A DNA stretch of 64,000 nt from Proteus mirabilis ATCC 29906. Its GTDB lineage: Bacteria > Pseudomonadota > Gammaproteobacteria > Enterobacterales > Enterobacteriaceae. How positions within the stretch are numbered: position 1 is the first letter of the stretch; the number at the start of each line of letters is the position of its first letter. The notes beneath the pieces were generated by a model. That model was not told where the DNA came from, made no database searches, and saw only the letters and a program-made list of their open reading frames with translations. Below are positions 1 to 10,581 of the stretch, one piece after another. The stretch lies in the NCBI RefSeq assembly GCF_000160755.1, contig NZ_GG668576.1, forward strand, positions 576,332 through 640,331, written 5' to 3'. A program made the position numbers and the translations under genes.

Positions 1-384
1 GTGGTAACAATATATCCGGGACTTTCTGATGAGGTGGTGAAAAATATCTTAATGCAACCCGTTAAGGCACTTATTTTGCGCTCTTATGGTGTGGGTAATG
101 CCCCTTCTCATCCCGCCTTGTTATCAACGCTACGCGAAGCAACTGAGCGCGGTATTGTCGTGGTTAACCTAACGCAATGTATTTCTGGTCGTGTCAATAT
201 GGGGGGCTATGCAACAGGACAAGCACTCGCCGATGTTGGGGTGATCAGTGGTTATGATATGACTTTTGAAGCAGCGTTAACTAAACTCCACTATCTACTT
301 AGTCAGCAATATAGCTATACTGAGATCTGCCGTTTAATGCAACAAAATCTCCGTGGTGAAATGACATTAAACGATGACGACTAG
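1..384 (+). CDS. ansA: L-asparaginase I, C-terminal part (cut by window edge)
   Basis: This is the C-terminal 127 residues of a type I (cytoplasmic) L-asparaginase, which hydrolyses asparagine to aspartate and ammonia. The open frame runs off the left edge. The usual protein is about 338 residues, so roughly 210 residues are missing here, including the catalytic threonines. The visible part carries the family's C-terminal domain pattern (ALILRSYGVGNAP, then VVVNLTQCISGRVNMGGYATG). The GTG at base 1 is not taken as a real start. It is followed 21 bases later by pncA, the same order as in E. coli, which suggests co-transcription. Function is inferred from family resemblance. Confidence 0.93.
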   Translation: MVTIYPGLSDEVVKNILMQPVKALILRSYGVGNAPSHPALLSTLREATERGIVVVNLTQCISGRVNMGGYATGQALADVGVISGYDMTFEAALTKLHYLLSQQYSYTEICRLMQQNLRGEMTLNDDD

Positions 385-405
385 GTCTAATCAAAGGTAA
401 CTCCT

Positions 406-1047
406 GTGAAAAATTCAGCGTTATTATTAGTTGATCTACAAAATGATTTCTGTACCGGTGGCGCATTGGCTGTTAAGGAAAGTGATACCGTCATAGATAC
501 GGCAAATCGGCTTATTGATTATTTTCAACGCCATCAGTGTCCTATTATTGCGAGTAAAGATTGGCATCCCGCAGATCATCTCAGCTTTGCAAAAAATTCA
601 GGTACTGTTGTTGGCGAAATTGGCCAATTAAATGGCCGCCCACAAGTTTGGTGGCCAGTGCATTGTGTACAAAATAGCCATGGCGCTGACTTTCATCCCT
701 TATTAACAGATGATTTAATTAGTCATATTATTTATAAAGGCCAAAATCGACTTATCGATAGTTATAGTGCTTTTTTTGATAATGACCATGAATATCAAAC
801 AGGATTACATACTCTTTTACAAAGCATGCAGATCGAGCATCTCACCATTTTAGGGATAGCAACTGATTATTGCGTTAAATTTACCGTGTTAGATGCATTA
901 CAATTGGGTTATCAAGTATCAGTGGTTATGGATGGTTGTCGAGGTGTCAATATTCAACCAGATGATAGCCAACTCGCATTTAATCAAATGCAACAACATG
1001 GGGCAGTTTTAGTTGATTCAGTAACAGTGCTTAAAAGTGACAAATAA
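406..1047 (+). CDS. pncA: Nicotinamidase
   Basis: A 213-residue isochorismatase-fold hydrolase that converts nicotinamide to nicotinate in the NAD salvage cycle. The catalytic triad is visible: Asp10 in LLLVDLQNDF, the Lys/His region KDWHPADH, and the nucleophilic Cys in GIATDYCVKFT. Length matches the family. The start is GTG at 406; no other in-frame start lies close upstream, and the gap to ansA is short, so the two are probably one transcript. No terminator is obvious after it before the convergent yeaC. Confidence 0.95.
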   Translation: MKNSALLLVDLQNDFCTGGALAVKESDTVIDTANRLIDYFQRHQCPIIASKDWHPADHLSFAKNSGTVVGEIGQLNGRPQVWWPVHCVQNSHGADFHPLLTDDLISHIIYKGQNRLIDSYSAFFDNDHEYQTGLHTLLQSMQIEHLTILGIATDYCVKFTVLDALQLGYQVSVVMDGCRGVNIQPDDSQLAFNQMQQHGAVLVDSVTVLKSDK

Positions 1048-1183
1048 TATAAACAACATGATTAGCAATTATCATTCTCTACTTGTATGAATAGTAGAAC
1101 TAAAAAGTGGTGATTTATCAAAATAATAAACTAATAAATCACCACCGTTACGCTAACTTTCATTATTTAAATTTAAAAACGTC

Positions 1184-1465
1184 TTAATCATCATCCATTG
1201 GTGTTAATGTGGCTAAACGTTCAGCTTGAAATTGCGCTTTTAGCTCTTGTTTGCTTTTCATCGTAATTTGTCCGTTTGTGCCAACCGTCATATGTTCCGG
1301 ATTATGGTTATTCTGCGCTTGCCATAAGAGAACAATTTGCATGCAATGCTCTTTTTGCTCTGCCGTGAGTGCAACGCCGTCTGGCCATTTACCTAGCTCA
1401 ACTGCGGTAGAAAGACGTTGATAAATCTCAGGTGTGACCATTGAAATTAAATCATTAACTTCCAT
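1184..1465 (-). CDS. yeaC: YeaC family protein (DUF1315)
   Basis: A 93-residue cytoplasmic protein of the DUF1315 family with no known function. It matches E. coli YeaC almost residue for residue around TPEIYQRLSTAVELGKWPDG and ends in an acidic tail (MDDD). I chose the ATG at 1465 because GGAG lies 6 bases upstream and the family begins with M-x-x-x-DLI. An ATG four codons upstream (1477) would add MEQS. It lies between pncA and msrB as in E. coli and probably follows msrB on the same strand. Confidence 0.88.
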   Translation of the reverse strand: MEVNDLISMVTPEIYQRLSTAVELGKWPDGVALTAEQKEHCMQIVLLWQAQNNHNPEHMTVGTNGQITMKSKQELKAQFQAERLATLTPMDDD

Positions 1466-1544
1466 TGATTGCTCCATATATCAAATTACCACGCAAAAGC
1501 TGAATCGTTTTTTTATTTGTTAATTTATTGTTAATAGTGACTAT

Positions 1545-1982
1545 TTAACCCTTTTGCACTTCACCTGTTTCTGTATTGCTAAATGCCAAAGAGGCAGAAT
1601 TAACACAATAACGTTGTCCTGTCGGTGCTGGGCCATCATTAAATACATGCCCTAAATGAGCACCACATTGATGACAGCGGATCTCTGTTCTTTTCATATT
1701 ATGCGAAAAATCATCAAGATAAAGAATTGCATCATCACTTACAGGTTGATAAAAACTTGGCCAGCCACATCCTGCATCAAATTTAGTTTCCGAATAAAAC
1801 AAAGGCGCAGAACAACATAAGCAATGATAAATACCTGTTTCTCTATTATGTAATAATTTACCACTAAACGGCGGTTCAGTACCCCGCTGTTGCGTCACAT
1901 AATGCTGCATTTCATTGAGGTTTGATAAATCAATGTGATTGTTATCACTTGAAATATGCACTTTTTTTTCATTATTGCTCAT
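1545..1982 (-). CDS. msrB: Peptide-methionine (R)-S-oxide reductase
   Basis: A 145-residue MsrB, which reduces methionine-R-sulfoxide in oxidised proteins using thioredoxin. Two CxxC zinc pairs are present (CLCC and CHQC), together with the substrate region [11 protein letters not shown] and the catalytic cysteine in RYCVNSASL. The start is the ATG at 1982, with GAGG five bases upstream; the GTG two codons earlier overlaps that ribosome-binding site. It is divergent from gapA and shares a 341-base regulatory region with it that contains a consensus CRP site. Confidence 0.95.
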   Translation of the reverse strand: MSNNEKKVHISSDNNHIDLSNLNEMQHYVTQQRGTEPPFSGKLLHNRETGIYHCLCCSAPLFYSETKFDAGCGWPSFYQPVSDDAILYLDDFSHNMKRTEIRCHQCGAHLGHVFNDGPAPTGQRYCVNSASLAFSNTETGEVQKG

Positions 1983-2100
1983 AAACACCTCACACTGACA
2001 AAAATGTTTTTTAAAACAACAGCAAATAATAACAAAGATTTAACAACAAATCTGGAAAATATAGTCTAAAATCAATGAGAGTAATCTTTAGTTTTTGAAA

Positions 2101-2116
2101 TGTGATACATTTCACA
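2101..2116. promoter_or_regulatory. CRP (cAMP receptor protein) binding site
   Basis: The sequence is TGTGA, six bases, TCACA, an exact match to the CRP core consensus. It lies about 120 bases upstream of msrB and about 210 bases upstream of gapA. E. coli gapA is known to respond to CRP, so gapA is the more likely target, but the site could serve both divergent genes. Confidence 0.75.
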
Positions 2117-2251
2117 TAACGGAGCAAAGGTAACTTCATTTATCGGCAATGATCCCGATAATACACAGCGTAATATTTATCTAAAACGACCAATCCTTAA
2201 GCAAAAAGTGTTTTTTTAATTGATTTTTTGCAATTATTGACACGATTCCGC

Positions 2252-2279
2252 TTGACGACTGGCGCGGTTTTGGTAACTT
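2252..2279 (+). promoter_or_regulatory. Candidate sigma-70 promoter of gapA
   Basis: A TTGACG -35 at 2252-2257 and a TAACTT -10 at 2274-2279 are separated by 16 bases, about 45 bases upstream of the gapA ATG. A second TTGACA at 2237-2242 has no good -10 at a normal distance. Read by eye only. Confidence 0.4.
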
Positions 2280-2296
2280 TAGAAGCAACTTTTTAA

Positions 2297-3319
<1,023 letters not shown>

Positions 3320-3348
3320 TTAGAGTTTAGAAAGCCAAGATTGATTTT

Positions 3349-3381
3349 AGAGCCACCCTTTCGGTGGCTCTTTTATTTTTT
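3349..3381 (+). terminator. Rho-independent terminator of gapA
   Basis: A 9-bp perfect stem (AGAGCCACC / GGTGGCTCT) with a 5-base loop is followed by a T-rich run. Confidence 0.9.
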
Positions 3382-3433
3382 TACTCGGCAGTTTATTGTA
3401 TTCAAATAGTCCGCGACATAAGGTTATAAAATA

Positions 3434-4318
3434 ATGAATGAGAAAATTTTTTCTTTGCCGGTTATTGAACAAATATCACCTTACTTAAGTCGACGCCAAT
3501 TAGGTGAACTCCCTATTCTGGTGATCTCTCACCCCAAAGTACGTGCGGCTATTAGTCTTCAAGGTGCCCATCTTATCGCATGGCAACCCGCACAAACGCA
3601 TCCCGTTTTGTGGCTCAGTGAAGATGCCTTATTTACTCCCGGTGTTGCTATTCGTGGTGGTATCCCTATTTGTTGGCCTTGGTTTGCCTCAGCGGGAACC
3701 CCAAGCCATGGATTTGCACGTATCTTACCTTGGGAATTTAGTGCTCATTCTGAACAAGAAGACGGAGTGCTTATCACCATGACACTCAAAGAAAGTGCAC
3801 AAACTCAAAAGTATTGGCCTCATGAATTTACTGTTATTGCTCGATTTAAATTAGGTGATACCTGTGAAATTGAATTAGAGTCATACGGTGACTATGAAGC
3901 CACTGCGGCGCTACACTCCTATTTTAATGTCAGTGATATCGATAAAGTTTCCATTACAGGCCTTGGTGGTCACTATATTGACACAGTGGCGGATAAAGAA
4001 GTTTATACCGACGAAACAGCCCTACGCTTTAACGGCCGTACTGACAGACTTTATACTGAACCTGAAGATTTTAATCTTATTCATGATGATGGTTGGGATC
4101 GTACTATTGAGGTTCACCATTATCATCACAGTGATGTCGTTTGTTGGAATCCGGGTGCAGAACTCGCCAGTTCAATGAAAGATATGAGCTCAGGTGGTTA
4201 CCGTAAAATGGCATGTGTTGAAACAGCTCGTATTCATCGTCCACTTAAACCGGATAATGTTCATCCTGGACGTTTATCTGCTGTAATACGCGTACGCAAA
4301 AATATTGCTGAAAAATAG
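3434..4318 (+). CDS. yeaD: Glucose-6-phosphate 1-epimerase (YeaD)
   Basis: A 294-residue aldose-1-epimerase-like protein of the YeaD/D-hexose-6-phosphate mutarotase group, which interconverts the anomers of glucose 6-phosphate. Family signatures are present: GGIPICWPWF, HGFARILPWEF, the catalytic His in ALHSYFNVSDI, and WNPG near the C terminus. It lies directly downstream of gapA as in E. coli but behind gapA's terminator, so its expression is probably lower or from its own promoter. Confidence 0.93.
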   Translation: MNEKIFSLPVIEQISPYLSRRQLGELPILVISHPKVRAAISLQGAHLIAWQPAQTHPVLWLSEDALFTPGVAIRGGIPICWPWFASAGTPSHGFARILPWEFSAHSEQEDGVLITMTLKESAQTQKYWPHEFTVIARFKLGDTCEIELESYGDYEATAALHSYFNVSDIDKVSITGLGGHYIDTVADKEVYTDETALRFNGRTDRLYTEPEDFNLIHDDGWDRTIEVHHYHHSDVVCWNPGAELASSMKDMSSGGYRKMACVETARIHRPLKPDNVHPGRLSAVIRVRKNIAEK

Positions 4319-4344
4319 TTTGCCACTCTACTTTGTCGAACGAA

Positions 4345-4372
4345 AAAAGCTTCGAACAAATTCGAAGCTTTT
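4345..4372. terminator. Bidirectional terminator between yeaD and mipA
   Basis: A perfect 12-bp inverted repeat (AAAAGCTTCGAA / TTCGAAGCTTTT) with a 4-base loop lies between the convergent ends of yeaD and mipA. A and T runs flank it on both sides, so it can act in both directions. Confidence 0.85.
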
Positions 4373-4407
4373 AGTTATCGAAAGCAACTTAACTTACCGT
4401 TTTACCG

Positions 4408-5160
4408 TTAGAAAGTATAAGTGACACCTGTCCATAAAATAGCCGTTACCGATTTATTTACCATCGGGCTATCTTTAACTTCGCTGGGTAAGCGATCCAC
4501 TCGTCCCATCGCGAAGAAATCCCAGTTTTCAGCAAACTTATAGTTAGCTGAGATTTCAACATAAGGTCTCCAGCTATCATTTGGTCGATATTCAGCTAAA
4601 CCACTACGCTGAGATTCTCCCTGACTAATCCCATATGCGTAACGATTCTGCTTTTTATTTTCCCAAACAGCACCAATTCCCGGTTGAAGTGACCAATTGC
4701 CTAGTTCAAAAGGATAAAGGTAAGCAGCATCAGCAATAATGCCATTACTTTTACCTAAAAGATCACCAGAAATAATCCCTCGTAAACTTCCCCATGACTC
4801 ATGATGTTTATAGGTAAATCCACCCATGACGGTATCACGGCGACGATTAAGTTTTTTCATCTGCTCATCATCAGAGTCACTTGGTTTAAATGCTTGTGGG
4901 TAATAGTGAACATCGACAGACAGCTGATCTTTCGGTGAATTCCATAAATAATATCCTGCGGCTAATGTCGCAAAATAGAAATTTTCAGATTGATAATTAA
5001 CCAAAGGTACAGGTAATAAATAGTCTTTAGATTTAGCACCCTTATAAGGTGTTACTTGTGATAATACAGAACCCCCTATTGACCATTCTCCCGCGAAGGC
5101 TGTCGGTGTACTCAATCCAGCGATTATGGCTAAAGAAATAACAATTTTCTTTTTACTCAC
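4408..5160 (-). CDS. mipA: MipA/OmpV family outer membrane scaffold protein
   Basis: A 250-residue outer membrane beta-barrel of the MipA/OmpV family. E. coli MipA is reported to bridge MltA and PBP1B in murein synthesis. A cleavable signal peptide (SKKKIVISLAIIAGLSTPTAFA, cleaved before GEW) and a C-terminal aromatic residue (GVTYTF) typical of outer membrane proteins are seen. The motifs PNDSWRPYVEISANY and DSPMVNKS match E. coli MipA. I chose the GTG at 5160 because GGA lies about 10 bases upstream and it places the signal peptide at the N terminus; the longer frame from 5223 would add 21 unlikely residues. Confidence 0.9.
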   Translation of the reverse strand: MSKKKIVISLAIIAGLSTPTAFAGEWSIGGSVLSQVTPYKGAKSKDYLLPVPLVNYQSENFYFATLAAGYYLWNSPKDQLSVDVHYYPQAFKPSDSDDEQMKKLNRRRDTVMGGFTYKHHESWGSLRGIISGDLLGKSNGIIADAAYLYPFELGNWSLQPGIGAVWENKKQNRYAYGISQGESQRSGLAEYRPNDSWRPYVEISANYKFAENWDFFAMGRVDRLPSEVKDSPMVNKSVTAILWTGVTYTF

Positions 5161-5259
5161 GATGATTTTCCATATTGTCTTTGATAAAACAGTGACCAAA
5201 AAACGACTGTTGTTATGGTGCACTAAAAGTTAGCTAATAGATTACAATCATTTTATTTT

Positions 5260-7560
5260 TTACATAAAATGGCTGGCAATAAGTGCTTGTCCTAATGCAA
5301 TTCCACCATCACCAGATGGCAATATCATAGGGGTTAATACCTTTTTATTGTTTAATTTTTGCTTAAACAGATCCTTAAGTAAGATATTATTGAATACCCC
5401 TCCTGTTAAAACAATAGTATCAATCTGATGTTCTTGCGCAGCTTGCAGAGCAATATCACCCAAACTTTCGGCTAATAAATAGTGAAATAACCAAGCCTTC
5501 TCACTGGTATTCAATGTGATGCTTTCCCATTGTGACCAGAAAATGGACAAATCAACATGCTTATCTTTTACAGGCATTAAATGTCCATATTGCTTGATGA
5601 TATCAGCATACCGATCTACGTGACACTGTAACGCAGCGCTTTGTAAGTAGCATGCCGCTTCGCCTTCCCAGCTTATTTGTTTAGGTGATAATCCCAAAGA
5701 GCAAGCAACTGCGTCAAATAATCGTCCACAAGATGATGCTAGCGGTGAATTTAAACCACGAGCCACTGCCTTACTCAAAATCTGTAACTCAGTGAGCGGA
5801 ATTGCTTGGGTGATAACACTACCTTGCCAATCTTTTGTAAAAGTAGCTAAATGTGCGAACCAATTTCGCCAAGGCTGTATTGAAGCTAAATTTCCTCCCG
5901 GCATAGCAACCGCAGGTAGCCCGCCAATACGTTGGGATTTTTTATAATCCACCAGCAAACACTCGCCTCCCCATAAAGAGCCATCTTGTCCATACCCTAA
6001 ACCATCAAGGGCTATACCAATTACTGCGCCTTGTTGCTGTGTATGTCCATGCTCTGCTAAACAAGAGACAATATGTGCATGGTGATGGGGAACTTCTATA
6101 ACAGGAATATGTTGCTGTTCAGCTAGCTGTTTACCTATTTGATGGCTGATATAATTAGGATGAGCATCAATGGCAATCGCTTTGGGCGTAAAACGATAGA
6201 TCTGTTGAAACAGCGTGAGCGATTTCAGTAATTGTTGCCTCACACTTAAATCATCTAAATCACCTAAATGCGGCCCCATAATAGCTTGGTGCTTTTTTAA
6301 GAGACAAAACACATTTTTCAGATCCCCTCCTAAAGCCAAAATTGCAGGTTGTGCATCAAAAGTGGTTGGCAATGCGATAGCATCTGGTACATAACCCCGT
6401 GAACGGCGGATCATCACACACTGATCATCTTCAATACGCACTAATGAATCGTCCGCTCTTTGTATAATCTCCCTATTATGAATTAGAAATAATTCTGCAA
6501 TATCACCAAGCTGATTTAACGCCTCTTCATTGGTTAATGCAGGAGTGTGTCCCGTCGCATTACCAGAGGTCATGACTAATGGAATTTGTGTTTCATGTGC
6601 GAGAAGATGTTGCAAAGGATTAGCTGGTAACATAACACCTACTTCTGTTAATCCAGGTGCAATCAGTTCACTTAATGAAATAGGGGCGATTTCTTTAGGA
6701 ATAAGTACGATAGGTGCTGCGGTACTGGTTAATGTTTCTATCACTTTTGAGTAAAACTCGGCATTATCGTCCGGTTTTTGGAGCTGCTCAATCCCGGTTA
6801 ACATCACCGCAAGTGGTTTGGCTGGACGATGTTTACGCGCTCTTAAACGCGCAACACTTTCACTATTGCGTGCGTCACAGACTAAATGAAAGCCACCAAT
6901 GCCTTTTACAGCAACAATTTTTCCCGCTAATAACGCCTGACAAGCTTGCGTTAATGCCCGCTCTTTTATTGCAAGTTGTTGCCCTTGATGATCTGCCAAC
7001 CAAATATGAGGTCCACAGACAGGACAGGCATTAGGTTGTGCATGAAAACGTCTATCTGCGGGATCTTGATATTCATGTTGGCAAATCGGACAAAATGGAA
7101 ACGCAGACATAGAGGTAAAAGGCCTGTCGTAAGGCATTTTTTTTATAATAGTAAAACGGGGGCCGCAATGGGTGCAGTTTATAAAAGGATAATGATAACG
7201 ACGATTTTGTGGATCAAACAACTCATCAATGCAAGCCTGACAAGTCGCTGCATCAGGTACAACTTGTGTATCCATTTCTCCACCACCACTTTTTACAATA
7301 GTAAAGTCCGTGGGGAGTTGCTCCCATTGATAAGGTGTTTGTTCAATACGTTCAATGCGTGCAAGAGGAGGACATTGAGCCGTTAATGCATTAATAAAGT
7401 GTTGATTTTTCGGTGATAACGTTAAGTGGATCAATACTCCTAAGCTATCATTACTCACCTGCCCTAATAAACCAAAATGATGTGCTAATTGCCAAACAAA
7501 GGGGCGAAAGCCAACACCTTGAACCTTTCCTTTCACACGCAATGTAATGCCGTTACTCAT
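5260..7560 (-). CDS. hypF: Carbamoyltransferase HypF ([NiFe]-hydrogenase maturation)
   Basis: A 766-residue HypF, which uses carbamoyl phosphate and ATP to make thiocarbamate on HypE for the CN ligands of the [NiFe] site. Domains in order: acylphosphatase-like (about 1-90, KVQGVGFRPFVW), two CxxC zinc-finger pairs (about 107-185, CQACIDELF, CTHCGPRF, CPICQHEY, CPVCGPH), a YrdC-like domain (about 200-385, KGIGGFHLVCDA), and a Kae1-like carbamoyltransferase domain (HHHAHIVSCLAEHG, LTGGVFNN). Length is normal. No other hyp or hydrogenase gene is in the window, so it is an isolated maturation gene here. Confidence 0.96.
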   Translation of the reverse strand: MSNGITLRVKGKVQGVGFRPFVWQLAHHFGLLGQVSNDSLGVLIHLTLSPKNQHFINALTAQCPPLARIERIEQTPYQWEQLPTDFTIVKSGGGEMDTQVVPDAATCQACIDELFDPQNRRYHYPFINCTHCGPRFTIIKKMPYDRPFTSMSAFPFCPICQHEYQDPADRRFHAQPNACPVCGPHIWLADHQGQQLAIKERALTQACQALLAGKIVAVKGIGGFHLVCDARNSESVARLRARKHRPAKPLAVMLTGIEQLQKPDDNAEFYSKVIETLTSTAAPIVLIPKEIAPISLSELIAPGLTEVGVMLPANPLQHLLAHETQIPLVMTSGNATGHTPALTNEEALNQLGDIAELFLIHNREIIQRADDSLVRIEDDQCVMIRRSRGYVPDAIALPTTFDAQPAILALGGDLKNVFCLLKKHQAIMGPHLGDLDDLSVRQQLLKSLTLFQQIYRFTPKAIAIDAHPNYISHQIGKQLAEQQHIPVIEVPHHHAHIVSCLAEHGHTQQQGAVIGIALDGLGYGQDGSLWGGECLLVDYKKSQRIGGLPAVAMPGGNLASIQPWRNWFAHLATFTKDWQGSVITQAIPLTELQILSKAVARGLNSPLASSCGRLFDAVACSLGLSPKQISWEGEAACYLQSAALQCHVDRYADIIKQYGHLMPVKDKHVDLSIFWSQWESITLNTSEKAWLFHYLLAESLGDIALQAAQEHQIDTIVLTGGVFNNILLKDLFKQKLNNKKVLTPMILPSGDGGIALGQALIASHFM

Positions 7561-7609
7561 AGGATCACCAAATCAAAATAAGTTTAAGCTTATTCTAGTT
7601 TAGTGATTA

Positions 7610-8722
7610 TTAACAACTTTCATTTAGATCAGAAAAAGTAGAGTTTGCTACATTTATCGTCACTTCAACCGCCACTCGCGGTGCAATAGCACACAGTAAT
7701 TCATAACCAATAGTGCCACAAGCCAGTGCAACTTCATCAACCGGTAATTGATTTCCCCATAACTCAACAGGGCTTCCATGTTCAACATCCGGCAAATCGG
7801 TTACATCAATAGTAAGCATATCCATTGAAATACGCCCAACTAATTGTGTTTTATGTCCTTTAACGATAACGGGTGTACCATCTGGGGCATGCCTTGGATA
7901 ACCATCAGCATAACCACAAGCGACAACAGCAATTCTCATATCACGTTGTGCGGTATATCGGCTACCATAACCAATTTGTTCACCTTTTTTTACTGACTGA
8001 ATAGCTAATACTTCACTGTTAAAGGTCATCACAGGTTGCAAATCAAAATCAGCAATATCTTGCCACACCCCAGAGGGGGATACACCATATAAAATAATAC
8101 CGGGACGAACCCATGAATGATGGGTTTGTGGTTCAAATAAAATAGCCGCAGAATTGGCTAAACAGCGCGGTAAATCATTTACCATTGAGCTATCAATAAT
8201 CTGTTTTTGTGTCGCCATATTCAGCCCTGAATCAGCATTAGCAAAATGGGACATTTGTACAATAGAGCCAATATTAGTTATGCGTTTTGCTCTTTGTATA
8301 GCTTGCTGATAGTCTTCTGGTCGGTAACCTAACCGATTCATGCCACTATTGAGTTTCAGATAAATATTGATAGGCCGCTCTAATTGCGCTTGCTCAATGG
8401 CTTCAAATTGCCAATCAGCATGCACAACCGTCGTTAATGAATAACGCTCTAATAAATACACATCATCTGGTTTGAAAAAACCTTCAAGCAAAAGAATGGG
8501 GCCTACCCATCCTTGCTCTCTTAGCATAATTGCTTTATCTAATTCAATTAAGGCAAAACCATCGGTATGACTTAATGCAGGCCAAACACAAGAAAGACCA
8601 TGTCCATAAGCATCAGCTTTAACCACTGACCACACTTTACTTCCCTGCGCTTTCGATTTGATCACCGAAAGATTATGACTCAGCGCATCTAAATTTATGC
8701 TAATTTTGGCAGGTCTGGACAT
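7610..8722 (-). CDS. dadX: Alanine racemase, catabolic
   Basis: A 370-residue PLP-dependent alanine racemase. The PLP lysine is Lys35 in VVKADAYGHG, and the second domain shows GYGSRYTA, VACGYADGYPRHAP and GRISMDMLTIDVTD. It follows dadA by 13 bases on the same strand, so it is named dadX: it converts L-alanine to D-alanine for oxidation by DadA. A biosynthetic alr elsewhere cannot be excluded from this window. The short C-terminal extension (about 14 residues beyond E. coli DadX) has no recognised motif. Confidence 0.93.
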   Translation of the reverse strand: MSRPAKISINLDALSHNLSVIKSKAQGSKVWSVVKADAYGHGLSCVWPALSHTDGFALIELDKAIMLREQGWVGPILLLEGFFKPDDVYLLERYSLTTVVHADWQFEAIEQAQLERPINIYLKLNSGMNRLGYRPEDYQQAIQRAKRITNIGSIVQMSHFANADSGLNMATQKQIIDSSMVNDLPRCLANSAAILFEPQTHHSWVRPGIILYGVSPSGVWQDIADFDLQPVMTFNSEVLAIQSVKKGEQIGYGSRYTAQRDMRIAVVACGYADGYPRHAPDGTPVIVKGHKTQLVGRISMDMLTIDVTDLPDVEHGSPVELWGNQLPVDEVALACGTIGYELLCAIAPRVAVEVTINVANSTFSDLNESC

Positions 8723-8735
8723 CGTCTCTCCTTAA

Positions 8736-10040
8736 TTAATAAACAGCGTCAAGTTTTTGCCCTGGACGGAGCAATTTAGTATTAAATCCATCGATATAAC
8801 GGAACACGGAGAGATCATCTGCAGCAATTGCCGTTTTATTACCTGATATTAAATCAGCTAACAGTTGTCCTGAGCCACATGCCATCGTCCATCCTAATGT
8901 ACCATGCCCCGTATTTAGGGATAAATTACGATATGCGGTTGGCCCAACTATCGGAGTACCATCTGGCGTCATTGGCCTTAAGCCTGTCCAGAATGTCGCT
9001 TTACTGATATCACCACCACCCTCATAGAGATCTTGAACAACCATTTTGAGCGTTTCACAACGTGATTTTAAAATATTCAAATTAAAACCTACCACTTCCG
9101 CCATACCGCCCACACGAATGCGATTATCAAAGCGAGTCACCGCAATCTTATATGTTTCATCTAAAATAGTGGATGTTGGTGCTCTGCTTGCATCAATAAT
9201 AGGCATGGTTAATGAATAGCCTTTTAAAGGATAAACCGGAATTGTGATTTTGTTTTTCAAAAATTCAGTCGAGTACGATCCCATGGCGACAACATAGTGA
9301 TCTGCGGTTAATAAACCATCATGGCATTGCACACCGGTGACTTTATCACCATCAAAAAGTAGGTGTTTTATTTCTTTATTAAATAAGAAAGTAACCCCGG
9401 CCTCTTCAGCCATTTTAGCCAGCTTCTTAGTAAAGATTTGGCAATCCCCCGTTTCATCATTAGGAAGACGTAATCCTCCGGTAAGTTTATGACTCACATG
9501 CTCTAAAGCGGGTTCTGCTGATTTTAGTTGCTCGGCTGTTAGCAGTTCATAAGCCACACCTTCTTGCTTTAATACAGCAATATCATTAGCGGCATTATCA
9601 AATTGTTTTTGATCACGAAATAGCTGTAACGTTCCCCCTTGGCGTCCTTCGTATTCAATACCGGTATCTTGGCGTAATTGACGGATACAATCACGACTAT
9701 ACTCAGCAATACGCACCATACGACTCTTATTCATCGCATAATGAGAAGCATCACAATTACGTAGCATTTGCCACATCCAGCGTAATTGGAACAGTGAGCC
9801 ATCAGGTCGGATCGCTAAAGGTGCATGTTTTTGAAACATCCATTTTACTGCTTTTAATGGAATACCCGGGGCACCCCAAGGTGTTGCATAACCCGGAGAT
9901 ATTTGCCCTGCATTACCGGCACTCGTCTCTTCTGCCGCACTACTTTGCCTATCGACAACAATGACTTCATGCCCTTGTTGTACTAAGTACCACGCACTTG
10001 TTACACCAATAACGCCGCCACCTAAGATGATCACTTTCAT
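8736..10040 (-). CDS. dadA: D-amino acid dehydrogenase
   Basis: A 434-residue FAD-dependent D-amino acid dehydrogenase, membrane-associated, which oxidises D-alanine to pyruvate and passes electrons to the respiratory chain. The N-terminal dinucleotide-binding motif ([17 protein letters not shown]) and the C-terminal [16 protein letters not shown] and [16 protein letters not shown] motifs are diagnostic. A ribosome-binding GGAG precedes the ATG. It is the first gene of a dadAX operon; the 540-base upstream region is large enough for the Lrp/CRP control known in E. coli, but I do not see a clear operator. Confidence 0.96.
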   Translation of the reverse strand: MKVIILGGGVIGVTSAWYLVQQGHEVIVVDRQSSAAEETSAGNAGQISPGYATPWGAPGIPLKAVKWMFQKHAPLAIRPDGSLFQLRWMWQMLRNCDASHYAMNKSRMVRIAEYSRDCIRQLRQDTGIEYEGRQGGTLQLFRDQKQFDNAANDIAVLKQEGVAYELLTAEQLKSAEPALEHVSHKLTGGLRLPNDETGDCQIFTKKLAKMAEEAGVTFLFNKEIKHLLFDGDKVTGVQCHDGLLTADHYVVAMGSYSTEFLKNKITIPVYPLKGYSLTMPIIDASRAPTSTILDETYKIAVTRFDNRIRVGGMAEVVGFNLNILKSRCETLKMVVQDLYEGGGDISKATFWTGLRPMTPDGTPIVGPTAYRNLSLNTGHGTLGWTMACGSGQLLADLISGNKTAIAADDLSVFRYIDGFNTKLLRPGQKLDAVY

Positions 10041-10523
10041 GGCTAGACTCCAAATAATTTACATTGATATAACATAAGAATAATATTCCATACACAAAAA
10101 GCCAGCACAGAATAATCATCTAGCACCACAAAAAAGCAAATTTTAGAGTCAAATCACATTTAATTAGTAATAACAGTGTTAGTTTTGCAGAGCAATTATT
10201 AATTCTATTTAAAAATCAAATTGATAGAGCATTTATCGCTTTTTATAAAAATAATACATAAATATATTATTCAAATATAAATTAAATAAGCCAATAAAAA
10301 CCCATCATGCGATTTTTATGAAAAACCAAAAAACTTATCATTATCAGAATATAATATTAAGATGAGATATGTTTCAAATTTTTTTTACTAAAAATAGCCA
10401 AATTAAAGTATCACCTAAAAATGGCTGGTTAAACTAGGCTTGCTGTTTTTAGCCCGCTATTCTTTCACTTCTCCAATAATAGTCATCATATTTCTATTAC
10501 TACCATTTTCTGGATAATAAAAA
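10041..10523. other. AT-rich gap upstream of dadA
   Basis: About 480 bases separate dadA from the fadR terminator. They are very AT-rich with several A and T tracts (10230-10400) and no open frame worth calling. It probably carries the dadA promoter, and the tracts would suit Lrp or H-NS binding, but no clear operator was recognised. Confidence 0.4.
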
Positions 10524-10556
10524 ATCAGCACTGGATCAATAAGATCCAATGCTGAT
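10524..10556 (-). terminator. Terminator of fadR
   Basis: A 14-bp stem with one mismatch (ATCAGCACTGGATC / GATCCAATGCTGAT) and a 5-base loop is followed on the minus strand by a T6 run. It lies just after the fadR stop. Confidence 0.85.
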
Positions 10557-10581
10557 GTTAAGACAGGATAAACGCGATGAA

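Noticed and set aside
6530-7386. Three overlapping open frames antisense to hypF
   Set aside because: hypF has full domain support over the whole region; these frames have no start signals or recognisable content.
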